64,000 nt of DNA from Parasulfitobacter algicola (GCF_013315265.1 NZ_JABUFE010000002.1:372001-436000), one strand, 5' to 3'; positions 18,262 through 27,452 are shown, counted from the stretch's first letter. Notes: a model not told the origin generated them from the letters alone. Made by a program: numbers and translations.

Positions 18262-19633
18262 ATGCTGGACCAAGTACCTTGCAGCCAATCTGGCGCGCTT
18301 CCAAGCGACGACAGGCCATTGCGGCGCTGTCCTTGGTCATCCCAAGGAAATTCGCGTCATAACCCGCCTGCTTGCGCACCACCTTGCGGAGTGATCCGTC
18401 AAGTGCATTGGTTTCAGCCAATGCTGTTCGCAGCAAAATACTTTCTGCCTCGTGACGGGATCGATATTGCCCGATGTTGATGCCCCAGTGTCGATTACCA
18501 GACGTAGAAACACGCGTCACAATCTGAGATGTAATCGCGCGGGTCGCTTCCGGGGTGGCATTTGCCATGACAATCTCACGTGGACGGGCACGTGGTTTCG
18601 TTACAGTATCCTGTGCTATGTCAGAGGATGCCTGTTGCACAGCTTCCTGAATGCTTTCTCTTAGTGCAAGCATAACCGGATCCGTTGCCTTTGGCACATT
18701 CGGTCGGGCCTGTGGGCGCAAACTGCGTTTTACAGCCGTTGCGGTCCGTATCGTTTTACCGGATGATCCCGCATTTGTTGAATAGACGGGTGCGTCAGGT
18801 TTGCGTACGGCCACCTGTGTCGGCGCACGGCTAAAGCCCATGTCCAACAATTCAGCAACACGGGCATTTCGCGATGGCGTTGATTGCCCACCGAAAACAG
18901 TCGCAATAATCCGTTCATTCCCACGTTCAGCTGACGCGACAAGATTAAAGCCAGCGGCCCGTGTGTATCCTGTTTTGATACCATCTGCGCCTTTATAAGA
19001 CTGCAGCATACGTCGATTGGTGTTGTTTACCTTACGAATACCCGCATCCGTTGATTGGCGACTAAAGATGTTATAATACTGTGGATAATCGTAAAACAAA
19101 CGGCGACCCATGTTCGTCATGTCACGCGCTGTTGAAAGATGTCCTTCTTCGGTCAGACCGTGGGCGTTCTTGAATGTTGTCCGCGTCATGCCCAACGCTT
19201 TGGCCGTGCGATTCATGCGACGGGCGAAAGCAGCCTCAGATCCGGAAATCGCCTCGCCTATGGCGGTTGCAGCATCATTGGCCGATTTCACGGCGGCCGC
19301 ACGCACAAGATAACGCAATTCGATCCGTTGCCCGGGTTTCAGCCCGATTTTCGACGGCGGTTCGGCTGCAGCTTTACGCGAAATCAGAACTTTGGTGTCC
19401 ATACTGATTTCGCCGCGCTGAACGGCCTCAAACGCGATGTAGAGCGTCATCATTTTGGTTAATGATGCTGGATGTAAGCGTGTATCGGCATTTCGAGAAT
19501 GCAAAACTTCACCAGATCGCGCATCCATAACCATCGCCGCATAGGGTGCGGCCAAAGCTGGCGCGAAGGTGACACAAAACAAGCTTGCGATAAATACAAT
19601 ATGACGGACACACCGCCTTGAACGCGTGATCAC
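18260..19633 (-). CDS. D-alanyl-D-alanine carboxypeptidase (PBP5/6 type) with SPOR domain
   Basis: Periplasmic peptidoglycan enzyme that trims pentapeptides. After a signal peptide (HIVFIASLFCVTFAPALA) the catalytic motifs are S57-L-T-K60, S117-A-N119 and K220-T-G222. A Pro/Arg-rich linker leads to a C-terminal SPOR domain (WGINIGQYRSRHEAE...GCKVLGPA) that binds denuded glycan at the septum. The GTG at 19633 follows AAGGGCAG; an in-frame TTG eleven codons upstream has a poor ribosome site. Length 457 aa. Confidence 0.92.
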   Translation of the reverse strand: MITRSRRCVRHIVFIASLFCVTFAPALAAPYAAMVMDARSGEVLHSRNADTRLHPASLTKMMTLYIAFEAVQRGEISMDTKVLISRKAAAEPPSKIGLKPGQRIELRYLVRAAAVKSANDAATAIGEAISGSEAAFARRMNRTAKALGMTRTTFKNAHGLTEEGHLSTARDMTNMGRRLFYDYPQYYNIFSRQSTDAGIRKVNNTNRRMLQSYKGADGIKTGYTRAAGFNLVASAERGNERIIATVFGGQSTPSRNARVAELLDMGFSRAPTQVAVRKPDAPVYSTNAGSSGKTIRTATAVKRSLRPQARPNVPKATDPVMLALRESIQEAVQQASSDIAQDTVTKPRARPREIVMANATPEATRAITSQIVTRVSTSGNRHWGINIGQYRSRHEAESILLRTALAETNALDGSLRKVVRKQAGYDANFLGMTKDSAAMACRRLEARQIGCKVLGPA

Positions 19634-20074
19634 GTGACTGCCCTTTTTTCTGCCTCTGGCCGTCAATTTTTTGACTGGCCTTATTATTATTGAAAATCAC
19701 GATAGCATAATATTGAAATTCAGAAAACCTCTTAATTTCAATAACTTTCAGGTCTTAGTTACAGTAAAATTCAACATATAGCGTCAGATTGTATGAAACC
19801 CACAAGATACGCAGATCACAAAAACTGACCAAATCAAATCAAACAAATCACTTTGAGCCGTACAAAAGGGGTGCTGGATCACACGCAAAACCCATTCGTT
19901 TTTATCTGAATATGCCCCCTGATTTACGTCCCATTATCGCCAAACTCCATATCACTAATCCATCCCTTTGGCATTTGCCCCCTTTTCACGGGATACAAGG
20001 CGCTTATATAGTGCGGTTCACGCGGTATAGCCCGAGTCTTCCTGACACCTTTAGAAACGCAGATTGAATTTATC
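19634..20074. other. Intergenic region without recognisable gene
   Basis: 441 bases between the divergent carboxypeptidase and clpS. It is AT-rich at the left end (possible promoters) but short open frames here lack ribosome sites and family resemblance. No RNA gene or repeat was recognised. Confidence 0.5.
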
Positions 20075-20389
20075 ATGGCAGACAAAGATGATGATAGTGA
20101 TATCGGCGTGGTGCTTGAAACGCGCCCCAAGACGCAGCGACCGCCAATGTATAAGGTCATGCTGTTGAATGATGACTATACGCCAATGGAATTTGTCGTT
20201 CATGTGCTAGAACGTTTTTTCGGCCTTAGCCACGCACAGGCGTTTGAAATCATGCTGACTGTGCATAAAAAAGGCTTGGCGGTCGTTGGGGTATTTTCCT
20301 ATGAAATTGCTGAAACCAAGGTTGCACAGGTGATGGACTTTGCCCAACGCCATGAACATCCACTGCAATGCACGATGGAAAAGGAATAG
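20075..20389 (+). CDS. clpS: ATP-dependent Clp protease adaptor ClpS
   Basis: N-end-rule adaptor that delivers proteins with destabilising N-termini to ClpAP. The 104-aa product has the peptide-binding core [20 protein letters not shown] with the conserved Asn-Asp-Asp, then a His-rich [12 protein letters not shown] terminus. clpA is not adjacent; the next gene, 11 nt on, is an RsmC-like methyltransferase, and the two may be co-transcribed. Confidence 0.96.
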   Translation: MADKDDDSDIGVVLETRPKTQRPPMYKVMLLNDDYTPMEFVVHVLERFFGLSHAQAFEIMLTVHKKGLAVVGVFSYEIAETKVAQVMDFAQRHEHPLQCTMEKE

Positions 20390-20400
20390 GTCGTCCCTGA

Positions 20401-21387
20401 ATGGCATCCTCTCGCTTGTCTCTAGGTCTTGAGGGCGGTCATGCCGTGCTGCCCGATGAAGGCCAAATTGCCGTATTTGCGCCGCGCAGTGATACTGATT
20501 TGTCTGCATTGCCCAAAGATCGCGTTGTGATTTTGACGGGGTTCAAACCGGATCATGATGCCTGGACGGCCCGCGGATACGATACCCAAATCACTGTCAA
20601 CGGTCCCTTTGCAGCCAGTCTTGTCATCCTGCCCCGTGCCAAGGATCAGGCCCGCGCCTTGATCGCCGAAGCAATGGATAAGACCCAAGGCACTGTGATC
20701 ATTGATGGTTTAAAAACGGACGGCGTTGACAGTCTTTACAAGCAATGCCGCAAACGCGCCAATCCGACACCATCCTATTCCAAAGCCCATGGCAAACTGT
20801 TCACAATGCCCTCAGGCGACGCTTTGTCTGATTGGGCCGCCCCGGATCAACCTGCTGAAAACGCTGACGGTTTCCAAACGATGCCGGGTGTTTTTTCTGC
20901 GGACGGTATTGATCGTGGATCTGCATGTCTGGCTGAAGCACTGCCTGCCAAGTTGCCAAAACGTATTGCCGATCTGGGCGCAGGATGGGGATATCTGGCA
21001 AGTGAAATTCTGAAATACGACAGCGTGGCCGAGTTACATCTGATTGAGGCGGATCATGCCGCTTTGGAATGCGCAAAACTTAACATCACTGATCCGCGCG
21101 CGCACTTTCATTGGGCAGACGCGACCCGTTTTACCAGTGATCCGTTTGACATGGTCATCAGCAACCCACCCTTTCATACAACACGCGTCGCCGATCCTGG
21201 TTTGGGGCAGGCGTTTTTACAGGCGGCGGCAGGTTTGCTGAAGCCAAAGGGTGTTTTGCTGATCGTGGCAAACCGTCATTTGCCTTATGAAACCGCCCTG
21301 AATGAGCTGTTTCGCGATGTAACTGAAATAGGTGGAAACAGTGCGTTCAAGGTTATTCGTGCGCACATACCTCGCCCCAAAAGCTGA
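20401..21387 (+). CDS. RsmC-like class I SAM-dependent rRNA methyltransferase
   Basis: A 328-aa protein with an inactive N-terminal methyltransferase-like half and an active C-terminal Rossmann domain. SAM motif I is IADLGAGWGYLASEI and the catalytic N6/N2-type motif is N255-P-P-F258 (ISNPPFHTTR), as in RsmC, which makes m2G1207 of 16S rRNA. The target here is inferred from architecture. The start at 20401 is 11 nt after clpS. Confidence 0.85.
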   Translation: MASSRLSLGLEGGHAVLPDEGQIAVFAPRSDTDLSALPKDRVVILTGFKPDHDAWTARGYDTQITVNGPFAASLVILPRAKDQARALIAEAMDKTQGTVIIDGLKTDGVDSLYKQCRKRANPTPSYSKAHGKLFTMPSGDALSDWAAPDQPAENADGFQTMPGVFSADGIDRGSACLAEALPAKLPKRIADLGAGWGYLASEILKYDSVAELHLIEADHAALECAKLNITDPRAHFHWADATRFTSDPFDMVISNPPFHTTRVADPGLGQAFLQAAAGLLKPKGVLLIVANRHLPYETALNELFRDVTEIGGNSAFKVIRAHIPRPKS

Positions 21388-21423
21388 ATTCGCCTAACAT
21401 ATTTATAGAATCAGGAGCATTTG

Positions 21424-22227
21424 ATGTCATTTTCTATTGCGGGTAAGACCGCCATCGTGACCGGCGCTGCAAAGGGTGTTGGATTGGCCATCGGGCGACA
21501 GTTTGCAGATCAGGGTGCAAATGTGATGTTTGCCGATATTGACGAAACCGGTCTGGTCGATCAAGTCGGCGAAGATGCCAAACAAGAGGGTAACGTTCGC
21601 TATTTCGCCGGCGATTTGCGGGAAAGACTGACAATCGCCAATTTGCTGTCTGCCACCATTGATGCATTTGATCGCGTGGATATTCTGGTAAATGCGTCCC
21701 GTCAGGTTGAACCATCCGATCCCTTGGACCCTGACAGCGACGCGGTTGAAATTATGCTGCAACAAAACTTGATGACCAGCCTGCGACTTAGTCAACTGAT
21801 CGCCAAGCGGATGATCAAACAGGCCGAAGGACAAGAAACCGGTTCAGTTGGTTGCATTGTCAATCTGTCCTCTATCGCCGCACGCCGCACACATCCGCAG
21901 ATGCTGGGCTATTCCGTCAGTTGTGCTGCATTGGATCAGATGACGCGATCTTTGGCAGTGGCATTGGCCCAACATCATATCCGCGTTAATGCCGTTGCTT
22001 TCGGCAGCGTGATGAGCGCGAGTTTAAAGGACTCGCTTCAAGATCATGGCGAATATCGCGAAGATATTCGCGACCACACACCCCTTGCCCGTATTGCAAG
22101 CCCGGCCGAAGTTGCTGATGCCGTGCAATATCTTGCCTCTGATGGATCCGGGTTTGTGACGGGTCATGTTATCACGGTTGATGGCGGGCGTACTCTGATT
22201 GATCCCGTATCCGCGCCTGTCCATTGA
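21424..22227 (+). CDS. Divergent short-chain dehydrogenase/reductase-like protein
   Basis: A 267-aa SDR fold with a normal cofactor loop (T13-G-x3-G-x-G20) and the C-terminal VTGHVITVDGG signature. Ser149/150 and Tyr163 of the catalytic set are present, but the lysine of YxxxK is replaced by Cys167 (GYSVSC), and the structural NNAG is NASR (90-93). It may bind NAD(P) without classical oxidoreductase chemistry, or have a changed mechanism. The SD is CAGGAG. It is 36 nt downstream of the methyltransferase on the same strand; no pathway partner is evident. Confidence 0.8.
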   Translation: MSFSIAGKTAIVTGAAKGVGLAIGRQFADQGANVMFADIDETGLVDQVGEDAKQEGNVRYFAGDLRERLTIANLLSATIDAFDRVDILVNASRQVEPSDPLDPDSDAVEIMLQQNLMTSLRLSQLIAKRMIKQAEGQETGSVGCIVNLSSIAARRTHPQMLGYSVSCAALDQMTRSLAVALAQHHIRVNAVAFGSVMSASLKDSLQDHGEYREDIRDHTPLARIASPAEVADAVQYLASDGSGFVTGHVITVDGGRTLIDPVSAPVH

Positions 22228-22452
22228 TAGCGGCGGCCTGACTTCAATTATCACAGACGAATGAAACCGCCGTGAGACAGTTGACAAAGATAACTAAATT
22301 ATTCCCTATTCGCTGACTGTAAACCAGAATACCCTTATTAGGCTTAACACTAAAAGCCGAGAATATATAAAATGAAGATCCGATAAAATCTTCAGGCAGA
22401 GCCCTAAAAAGGGGCCGCCAACACCCGCCATAACTCAGGGAGGATATGAGAC

Positions 22453-23472
22453 ATGGTTACACTGAACCGCCGCAAGGCATTGGCATTAATGGGCGCAACT
22501 GCCACAGCTGCAGGGCTGGCCACGCCCGCTCTGGCCCAAAATCGCAAAATCACCGTGGGCGCATTACGCTTTACCAGCCATGCACCCAGCTTCATCGGGG
22601 TCGAACGTGACTATTTCAAAGATGCGGGCCTTGATGTAGAACTGAAATTCTTTCAAGCTGCGCCCCCCATGGCCGTTGCAATCGCATCCGGTGATGTGGA
22701 TTATGCTGTGACCGCAATGTCAGGCGGACTTGTGTCTTTGGCAGACAAAGGCGCTATCAAAATCATCGGCGGTGCATTGTCCGAAGAACCTGGCATTGAT
22801 GGTCAGAAAATCCTTGTCTCAGACGCCGCTTATCAAGCCGGGGCCACCACGCCTGCGGCATTGGACGGCAAGTCATTCGGCATGTCATCGGCAGGATCGT
22901 CCTTTCATTATATGGGCGCAAAAATTGCTGAAAAAGAGGGAATATCTCTAAGCTATAAACCCTTGCAAAAGGTCGGGGCTATCATCGGTGCGCTGAAATC
23001 CGGCCAAATCGATGCTTGGTCAATTGTGCCCCATATTGCCAAACCGCTTGCCGCATCGGGGGCGGTGCATATCGTTGGCGATATTGCGGATTATCTTCCG
23101 AATTATCAGGTCACCACCGTTTTCACTTCGGCTGAAAATGCCAATGACGAAGCGGACATGACCCGTGCATTTCTAGCTGGTTTTTCCAAAGGCGTGACGG
23201 ATTACAACAGCACAATGATTGATCAGGCCAATGGCGATGAGGGTGTGCAGCAAATGGTCGATCTGATCCACAAGTACGTCTATACGGACCGTCCGCGTGA
23301 CAAAGCCGCCCCATCTATCATCAATGGCACCATGCGTTTGAATGAAGGCGCAGCCCTGAACACAGCGTCGCTTCAGGATCAGTTAAGCTGGTATCAATCC
23401 GAGGGATTGGTAGGTGCTGACATCACACTGGATACGGTCGTTGATGCCAGTTATGTCAAAACGATGAGCTGA
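22453..23472 (+). CDS. ABC transporter substrate-binding protein (NMT1/SsuA-like)
   Basis: Periplasmic binding protein of 339 aa with a twin-arginine-like leader (NRRKALALMGATATAAGLATPALAQ). The mature part starts ITVGALRFTSHAPSFIGVERDYFKDAGLDVEL, typical of the NMT1/SsuA/TauA family that feeds importers for sulfonates, taurine, nitrate or pyrimidine precursors. The ligand cannot be read from the sequence. A strong ribosome site (GGGAGG) precedes the start. A UUCG hairpin follows the stop, and the ATPase and permease genes come next. Confidence 0.88.
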   Translation: MVTLNRRKALALMGATATAAGLATPALAQNRKITVGALRFTSHAPSFIGVERDYFKDAGLDVELKFFQAAPPMAVAIASGDVDYAVTAMSGGLVSLADKGAIKIIGGALSEEPGIDGQKILVSDAAYQAGATTPAALDGKSFGMSSAGSSFHYMGAKIAEKEGISLSYKPLQKVGAIIGALKSGQIDAWSIVPHIAKPLAASGAVHIVGDIADYLPNYQVTTVFTSAENANDEADMTRAFLAGFSKGVTDYNSTMIDQANGDEGVQQMVDLIHKYVYTDRPRDKAAPSIINGTMRLNEGAALNTASLQDQLSWYQSEGLVGADITLDTVVDASYVKTMS

Positions 23473-23478
23473 TAAAAA

Positions 23479-23500
23479 GCAAAGCGCTTCGGCGCTTTGC
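23479..23500 (+). promoter_or_regulatory. Intercistronic RNA hairpin with UUCG tetraloop
   Basis: GCAAAGCGC and GCGCTTTGC form a perfect 9-bp stem closed by TTCG, right after the stop of the binding-protein gene and before the ATPase gene. No U-run follows, so it is more likely a 3'-end stabiliser or partial attenuator that raises binding-protein mRNA over the downstream genes, as in other importer operons. A second small stem (CCCG...CGGG) lies just downstream. Confidence 0.65.
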
Positions 23501-23523
23501 CCGTCCCTGCGGGAGCATAATTT

Positions 23524-24291
23524 ATGGACATTCGCCTGCAAAGTGTCAGCCATTCCTATGGCGAAACCGAAGTGATGCGCGATATCACCCTGGATATCCC
23601 ATCGGGCAAAATCGTTTGCATCGTCGGGCCGTCAGGCTGTGGCAAATCCACTTTGCTGCGCTTTATTGGTGGGCTGGAAAAGCCTGATCAGGGCGACATT
23701 CTACAAATGGGTGAACCGCCTAGGAATTGCCTGAACCCGCTGACCTACATCTTTCAGGATTTCGCCCTTTTGCCATGGCGCACTGTGTGGGGGAATATCT
23801 CGTTGGTGTTGGAAGATCACGACATTCGCGGCACCCGGGCCAAAACCATTATTCAAGATGTTTTAACCCGCACCAAACTTAGCGATTTTGCCCATGCTCT
23901 GCCGAAACAACTGTCCGGCGGCATGAAGCAGCGCGTTGCCATCGCACGTGCCTTGGCGGTAAACCCCGCCGTGATGCTGATGGACGAACCGTTATCTGCG
24001 CTTGACAGCCAGACCCGCGAATTGCTGATGGATGATCTGATCGCCCTTTGGACCCGCACCCCATTCACAGCCGTTTATGTGACCCATAACCTGGCCGAGG
24101 CCGTGCGCCTGGGCCATTCGATCGTCGTTCTGTCACGTCGTCCCGGCCAAATCCGCGAGATCGTGACAATCGACAAACCATTAGCCGACCGCAGCTATGC
24201 CGATGCCGATCTTGAGGCCCAGCAAAAACATCTGTGGGATCTGATGCGCGATGAAGCCCGCGCTGCCGATGCGGAGTTGATCAATGTCTGA
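23524..24291 (+). CDS. ABC transporter ATP-binding protein (SsuB/TauB-like)
   Basis: A 255-aa ATPase with Walker A G35-PSGCG-K41-S-T, Q-loop YIFQDFALLPWRTVWGN, signature LSGGMKQRVAIARAL, Walker B MLMDEPLSALD and switch His VTHN. Sequence style is that of nitrate/sulfonate/taurine importers. Its stop overlaps the permease start by 8 nt. Confidence 0.93.
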   Translation: MDIRLQSVSHSYGETEVMRDITLDIPSGKIVCIVGPSGCGKSTLLRFIGGLEKPDQGDILQMGEPPRNCLNPLTYIFQDFALLPWRTVWGNISLVLEDHDIRGTRAKTIIQDVLTRTKLSDFAHALPKQLSGGMKQRVAIARALAVNPAVMLMDEPLSALDSQTRELLMDDLIALWTRTPFTAVYVTHNLAEAVRLGHSIVVLSRRPGQIREIVTIDKPLADRSYADADLEAQQKHLWDLMRDEARAADAELINV

Positions 24292-25084
24292 TTTCACCAA
24301 AGCCAAATCCGTCAGGTTTCGCGGCGGCGGGTTTGCCCCAAAATCGCATAAAGGGATCGGACTGGTCGCGTTTATCGTACTGATTACCTTGGCTGAAATC
24401 GGTACACGGTACGGATACATCAGCGCGCTGACCCTGCCCCGTCCGTCCGACGTTCTGGCGACGTTTCAGCAACTTTACGAAACAGGGCTGTTATGGAAGC
24501 ACCTGTTGCCATCCCTGTCGCGCTTGATTGTCGGCGCGGCTTTAGGCGTCACTGTCGGGATCGGCGTTGGCGTTCTGATTGGGCTTTTTTCCTATATCCG
24601 CGCGGGATTAGTGCCGTTGGTTGCAGCGATCTTTCCCATTCCGAAAATCGCGCTTTTGCCGCTGTTCATCATCTGGTTCGGCATCGATGAAGGTTCCAAA
24701 TACGCGCTAATCGCCTTTGGCACGTTCACCCCAACAGTCGTGGCGACCTATGGGGCGGTCGATAACGTGGACCGCACTTTGATCCGCATGGGTCAAAGTT
24801 TTGGCCTGTCGTGGTTTTCGATTGTCCGTAAAATCGTTCTGCCCGGTGCCATGCCCGGTATCCTGTCCGGTCTGCGCATCAGCCTGGCCATCGCCATCAT
24901 CCTGCTGGTCGCCGCCGAGATGTTGGGAGCAGAATACGGCATCGGCGCCTATATCCTTGAGGCCGGATCGCTTTACGACCTGGAACGCCTGTTTGCGGGT
25001 GTCGTGATCCTGTCCGTTCTTGGGGTCATCGTGAGCGCCGTTATTGGGTTGATTGAGCGGGTGTTGTTAAGGTGGCGGACCTAA
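24284..25084 (+). CDS. ABC transporter permease (SsuC/TauC-like)
   Basis: A 266-aa inner membrane protein with about six hydrophobic segments and the EAA-like coupling loop near the middle (FGTFTPTVVATYGAVDNVDRTLIRMGQSFG). The FPIPKIALLPLFIIWFGIDEGSKY block is characteristic of this importer family. It forms one transporter with the preceding ATPase and binding protein. No terminator is evident in the following AT-rich stretch; the next genes are on the other strand. Confidence 0.92.
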   Translation: MSDFTKAKSVRFRGGGFAPKSHKGIGLVAFIVLITLAEIGTRYGYISALTLPRPSDVLATFQQLYETGLLWKHLLPSLSRLIVGAALGVTVGIGVGVLIGLFSYIRAGLVPLVAAIFPIPKIALLPLFIIWFGIDEGSKYALIAFGTFTPTVVATYGAVDNVDRTLIRMGQSFGLSWFSIVRKIVLPGAMPGILSGLRISLAIAIILLVAAEMLGAEYGIGAYILEAGSLYDLERLFAGVVILSVLGVIVSAVIGLIERVLLRWRT

Positions 25085-25158
25085 ATCTTGACCAAAGTTA
25101 GAACTGTATGATTTGTGTCTCTAACATTATGATTAGACAAAAATCGTATAGCTCTGAC

Positions 25159-25323
25159 TTATTTTTTCGGTTTAACAATGCTACCTGAATTTGGTGGCGA
25201 TTTGTCACCTTCTGAAACTGATGGTTTATATCCAGTCTGTGGAGAATTAGGCTTGTATCCTCTGTCTTCATTGGGCTGATAACCATCGTTGATTATCTTT
25301 CTGCCATTTTCATCTTTGGACAT
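25159..25323 (-). CDS. GYxP-repeat microprotein (54 aa) downstream of the DUF6338-like gene
   Basis: ORF with ATG behind AGGA, 29 nt after the stop of the membrane-protein gene on the same strand. The product is hydrophilic and contains three spaced units GYQPN, GYKPN and GYKPS at residues 14-36, followed by a Pro/Ser-rich tail ending VKPKK. No Cys, no membrane segment, probably disordered. Base composition is AT-rich like its upstream partner and unlike the flanking genes. The regular repeat and coupling make it a believable gene; the function is unknown. Confidence 0.6.
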   Translation of the reverse strand: MSKDENGRKIINDGYQPNEDRGYKPNSPQTGYKPSVSEGDKSPPNSGSIVKPKK

Positions 25324-25352
25324 TTAACATTTTCCTATTTAGCCAACGATTT

Positions 25353-25952
25353 TCATTTAATAATTTCAACTGACAGAATTTCGTCTTCGTGTATCCATAT
25401 TCCTCTCTGGTAATCATCTGTTCCTATGACATTCCATTTATCATCAAGCACTTTTTCAATATATATATCGCGCTTTTCCAAATCCGATGAAGCAAAAGAT
25501 TCTGTACCAAAATATCCAAAAATTGGTTCGGAACTCTTTAGAGTTACAATAATCCAACAGCCTTTTCGCGTTGAGCCAAATAAATAATCCCACGCAGTAG
25601 GTGCAGGATGATGAATTGGGTGAATATGCGTAAAGTTGTAAACATATTTCATAAAGCCTTTCTGATAGATTACTCCAAACACAAGGCCCACAATAATGGG
25701 CCCTAAGAATACTAACAAAAATAATGTCAGAGGGTTATATTCTCCAACATAAATAAAGGTTGGTACAGTTAACGAGTAATAAAGTGATGTTATAATTACA
25801 TATTCCATCGAAGCACTTGCTATATTAGGAATACGGCCAGTTATAAATTGACTACGTAACAACATAATCAGAAAACCTGGTGCGCATAGAGAGATAGGTA
25901 AAATCGCAGTTTGGAGATTATCCCAATTTAATATCTTGAAGTACTGTTCCAC
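25353..25952 (-). CDS. DUF6338-like membrane protein in an AT-rich insert
   Basis: A 199-aa protein with about three hydrophobic segments in the first 105 residues (ILPISLCAPGFLIMLL, YVIITSLYYSLTVPTFIYV, TLFLLVFLGPIIVGLVFGVIY). A soluble C-terminal domain follows, with AWDYLFGSTRKGCWIIVTL and a GYFGTESFASSDLEKRDIYIEKV segment resembling DUF6338 proteins as I recall the family. It starts with GTG only six bases after the thyX stop, so it is expressed from the thyX side. Codon use is strongly AT-biased, a sign of recent acquisition. Function unknown. Confidence 0.7.
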   Translation of the reverse strand: MEQYFKILNWDNLQTAILPISLCAPGFLIMLLRSQFITGRIPNIASASMEYVIITSLYYSLTVPTFIYVGEYNPLTLFLLVFLGPIIVGLVFGVIYQKGFMKYVYNFTHIHPIHHPAPTAWDYLFGSTRKGCWIIVTLKSSEPIFGYFGTESFASSDLEKRDIYIEKVLDDKWNVIGTDDYQRGIWIHEDEILSVEIIK

Positions 25953-25958
25953 CTTTAT

Positions 25959-26864
25959 TTACCTCACAATACCCTCAAACTCCCGCCATTCGCCCTTGCT
26001 CATGCCCGACGTTTCCTGCGTGACGTCTTCCCCCGCCAGCATGCGTTTCAGGCAGTCGATTGCTTTGCCTGACAAGTTAGCGCCGCCCATGCGGTAATCT
26101 TCGAATGCGGCATAGGCGAAAGGGACCCAGTCTTTGACAACTTCGCAAATCGCATCGGCATAGACGCGGATTTCGTATTGCGCGTGGGCATCGGCGCGCA
26201 GGCGCAGAAAGTGGAACAAGTTGTGCAGATCGACCTTCCAATACCACTGCGTATAGATATTCGCGGGCAGGTTCATGCGGGCCAGTTCGCGGGCCAGGCC
26301 CTGTTGATCATCCTGGCTGATCATCTGTTGATAATGATCATAGGCGCGGTTGCTGTCAGATTTCAGAAATTCCAGCACGCGGGCGGCCTCTTCGCCCTGC
26401 AGCGCCTCGCCCCGACCCTGATTGTTCACCACCGATTGCGCAGCAAGATGTTCTGGGGCAGGGATATAAAATTCGCGATCCAGGATCGAATAGCGGGCCG
26501 AATATTCGTTTACATTTGCCGTGCGATGGCGAATCCATTGGCGGGCCACGAAGACAGGAAGTTTGACATGCAGCTTGATCTCGCACATCTCGAACGGGGT
26601 CGAATGCCAGTGGCGCATCAGATATCGGATCAGCCCTTCGTCATTGCTGACCGATTTGGTGCCCTTGCCGTAACTGACGCGCGCAGCCTGGGTGATCGCA
26701 TTGTCGTCGCCCATATAATCGATTACCCGGATAAAACCGTGATCCAGCACATCGTGCGCCTTATACAGATGCTGTTCCATACCGGGGCTGACCGCCCGCA
26801 AAGTGGGCTGCGGATTAGCCCGCAGGTCATCGATTTCGGCTTGTTGGTCTGGGCTAAGGGGCAT
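25959..26864 (-). CDS. thyX: FAD-dependent thymidylate synthase
   Basis: Makes dTMP from dUMP with methylenetetrahydrofolate and FADH2. The 301-aa product carries the ThyX motif R112-H-R114 followed by [11 protein letters not shown] to residue 125; the usual Ser of RHRxxSxNE is Ala116-Asn here. [26 protein letters not shown] upstream is also conserved. The ATG at 26864 follows GGAGGG; the frame runs 20 codons further up but the family starts at [10 protein letters not shown]. It is divergent from gloA and is followed directly by the AT-rich module. Confidence 0.95.
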   Translation of the reverse strand: MPLSPDQQAEIDDLRANPQPTLRAVSPGMEQHLYKAHDVLDHGFIRVIDYMGDDNAITQAARVSYGKGTKSVSNDEGLIRYLMRHWHSTPFEMCEIKLHVKLPVFVARQWIRHRTANVNEYSARYSILDREFYIPAPEHLAAQSVVNNQGRGEALQGEEAARVLEFLKSDSNRAYDHYQQMISQDDQQGLARELARMNLPANIYTQWYWKVDLHNLFHFLRLRADAHAQYEIRVYADAICEVVKDWVPFAYAAFEDYRMGGANLSGKAIDCLKRMLAGEDVTQETSGMSKGEWREFEGIVR

Positions 26865-27022
26865 TGGGCCCTCCGTCTGATCAGGAATGAGTCGCCCGCC
26901 ACTATATATGGGCTTTTGCCGCATCGGAACTTCTATATGCAGTGGCGATGGAATTATTAGCCCATGGGGTCGCAGTTTGCGATTTCGATGCTAAATTAGA
27001 ACAAACAAGCAGGGGGTTTTCC

Positions 27023-27451
27023 ATGACATTGAAGTATTTGCACACCATGGTCCGCGTGAAGGATCTTGAAAAGTCGATGGCGTTTTATGAATTGCTGGGG
27101 CTGAAAGAAACGCGGCGGATGGATAATGACGGCGGGCGGTTCACGTTGGTGTTCATGGCCCCCCCCGGTCAGGAAGAATGCCCGGTTGAGCTGACTTATA
27201 ATTGGGATGGCGACGACGCACTGCCGGATGACAGCCGCCATTTTGGGCATCTGGCGTATCGCGTCGGCAATATTTATGAGATGTGCCAAAAGCTTATGGA
27301 TAATGGGGTCACGATCAACCGCCCACCGCGTGATGGACATATGGCGTTTGTAAGATCGCCCGACAATATCTCGATCGAGCTTTTACAAGAAGGTGATGCA
27401 CTGGCATCGGCTGAGCCGTGGGCCAGCATGGAAAATACAGGGCACTGGTAA
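27023..27451 (+). CDS. gloA: Lactoylglutathione lyase (glyoxalase I)
   Basis: Isomerises the hemithioacetal of methylglyoxal and glutathione. The 142-aa VOC protein has YLHTMVRVKDLEKSMAFYELLGL at the start (metal ligand His7), ECPVELTYNWD with a likely Glu ligand, FGHLAYRVGNIY with the next His, and SIELLQEGD with the catalytic Glu. All four ligand positions expected of glyoxalase I are recognisable. The start at 27023 was chosen by family alignment. Immediately followed by the DUF1287 gene. Confidence 0.93.
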   Translation: MTLKYLHTMVRVKDLEKSMAFYELLGLKETRRMDNDGGRFTLVFMAPPGQEECPVELTYNWDGDDALPDDSRHFGHLAYRVGNIYEMCQKLMDNGVTINRPPRDGHMAFVRSPDNISIELLQEGDALASAEPWASMENTGHW

Positions 27452-27452
27452 G

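Noticed and set aside
19789-20067. 92-aa open frame upstream of clpS
   Set aside because: No ribosome site, odd composition and no family; more likely 5' untranslated and promoter sequence.
22049-22071. Perfect 9-bp inverted repeat (GCGAATATC / GATATTCGC) inside the SDR gene
   Set aside because: It lies within coding sequence for EYREDIRD and far from any start or end of a gene; a chance hairpin is the simpler reading.
26178-26960. 260-aa open frame opposite thyX
   Set aside because: Fully antisense to conserved ThyX motifs; no start signal or recognisable domain.
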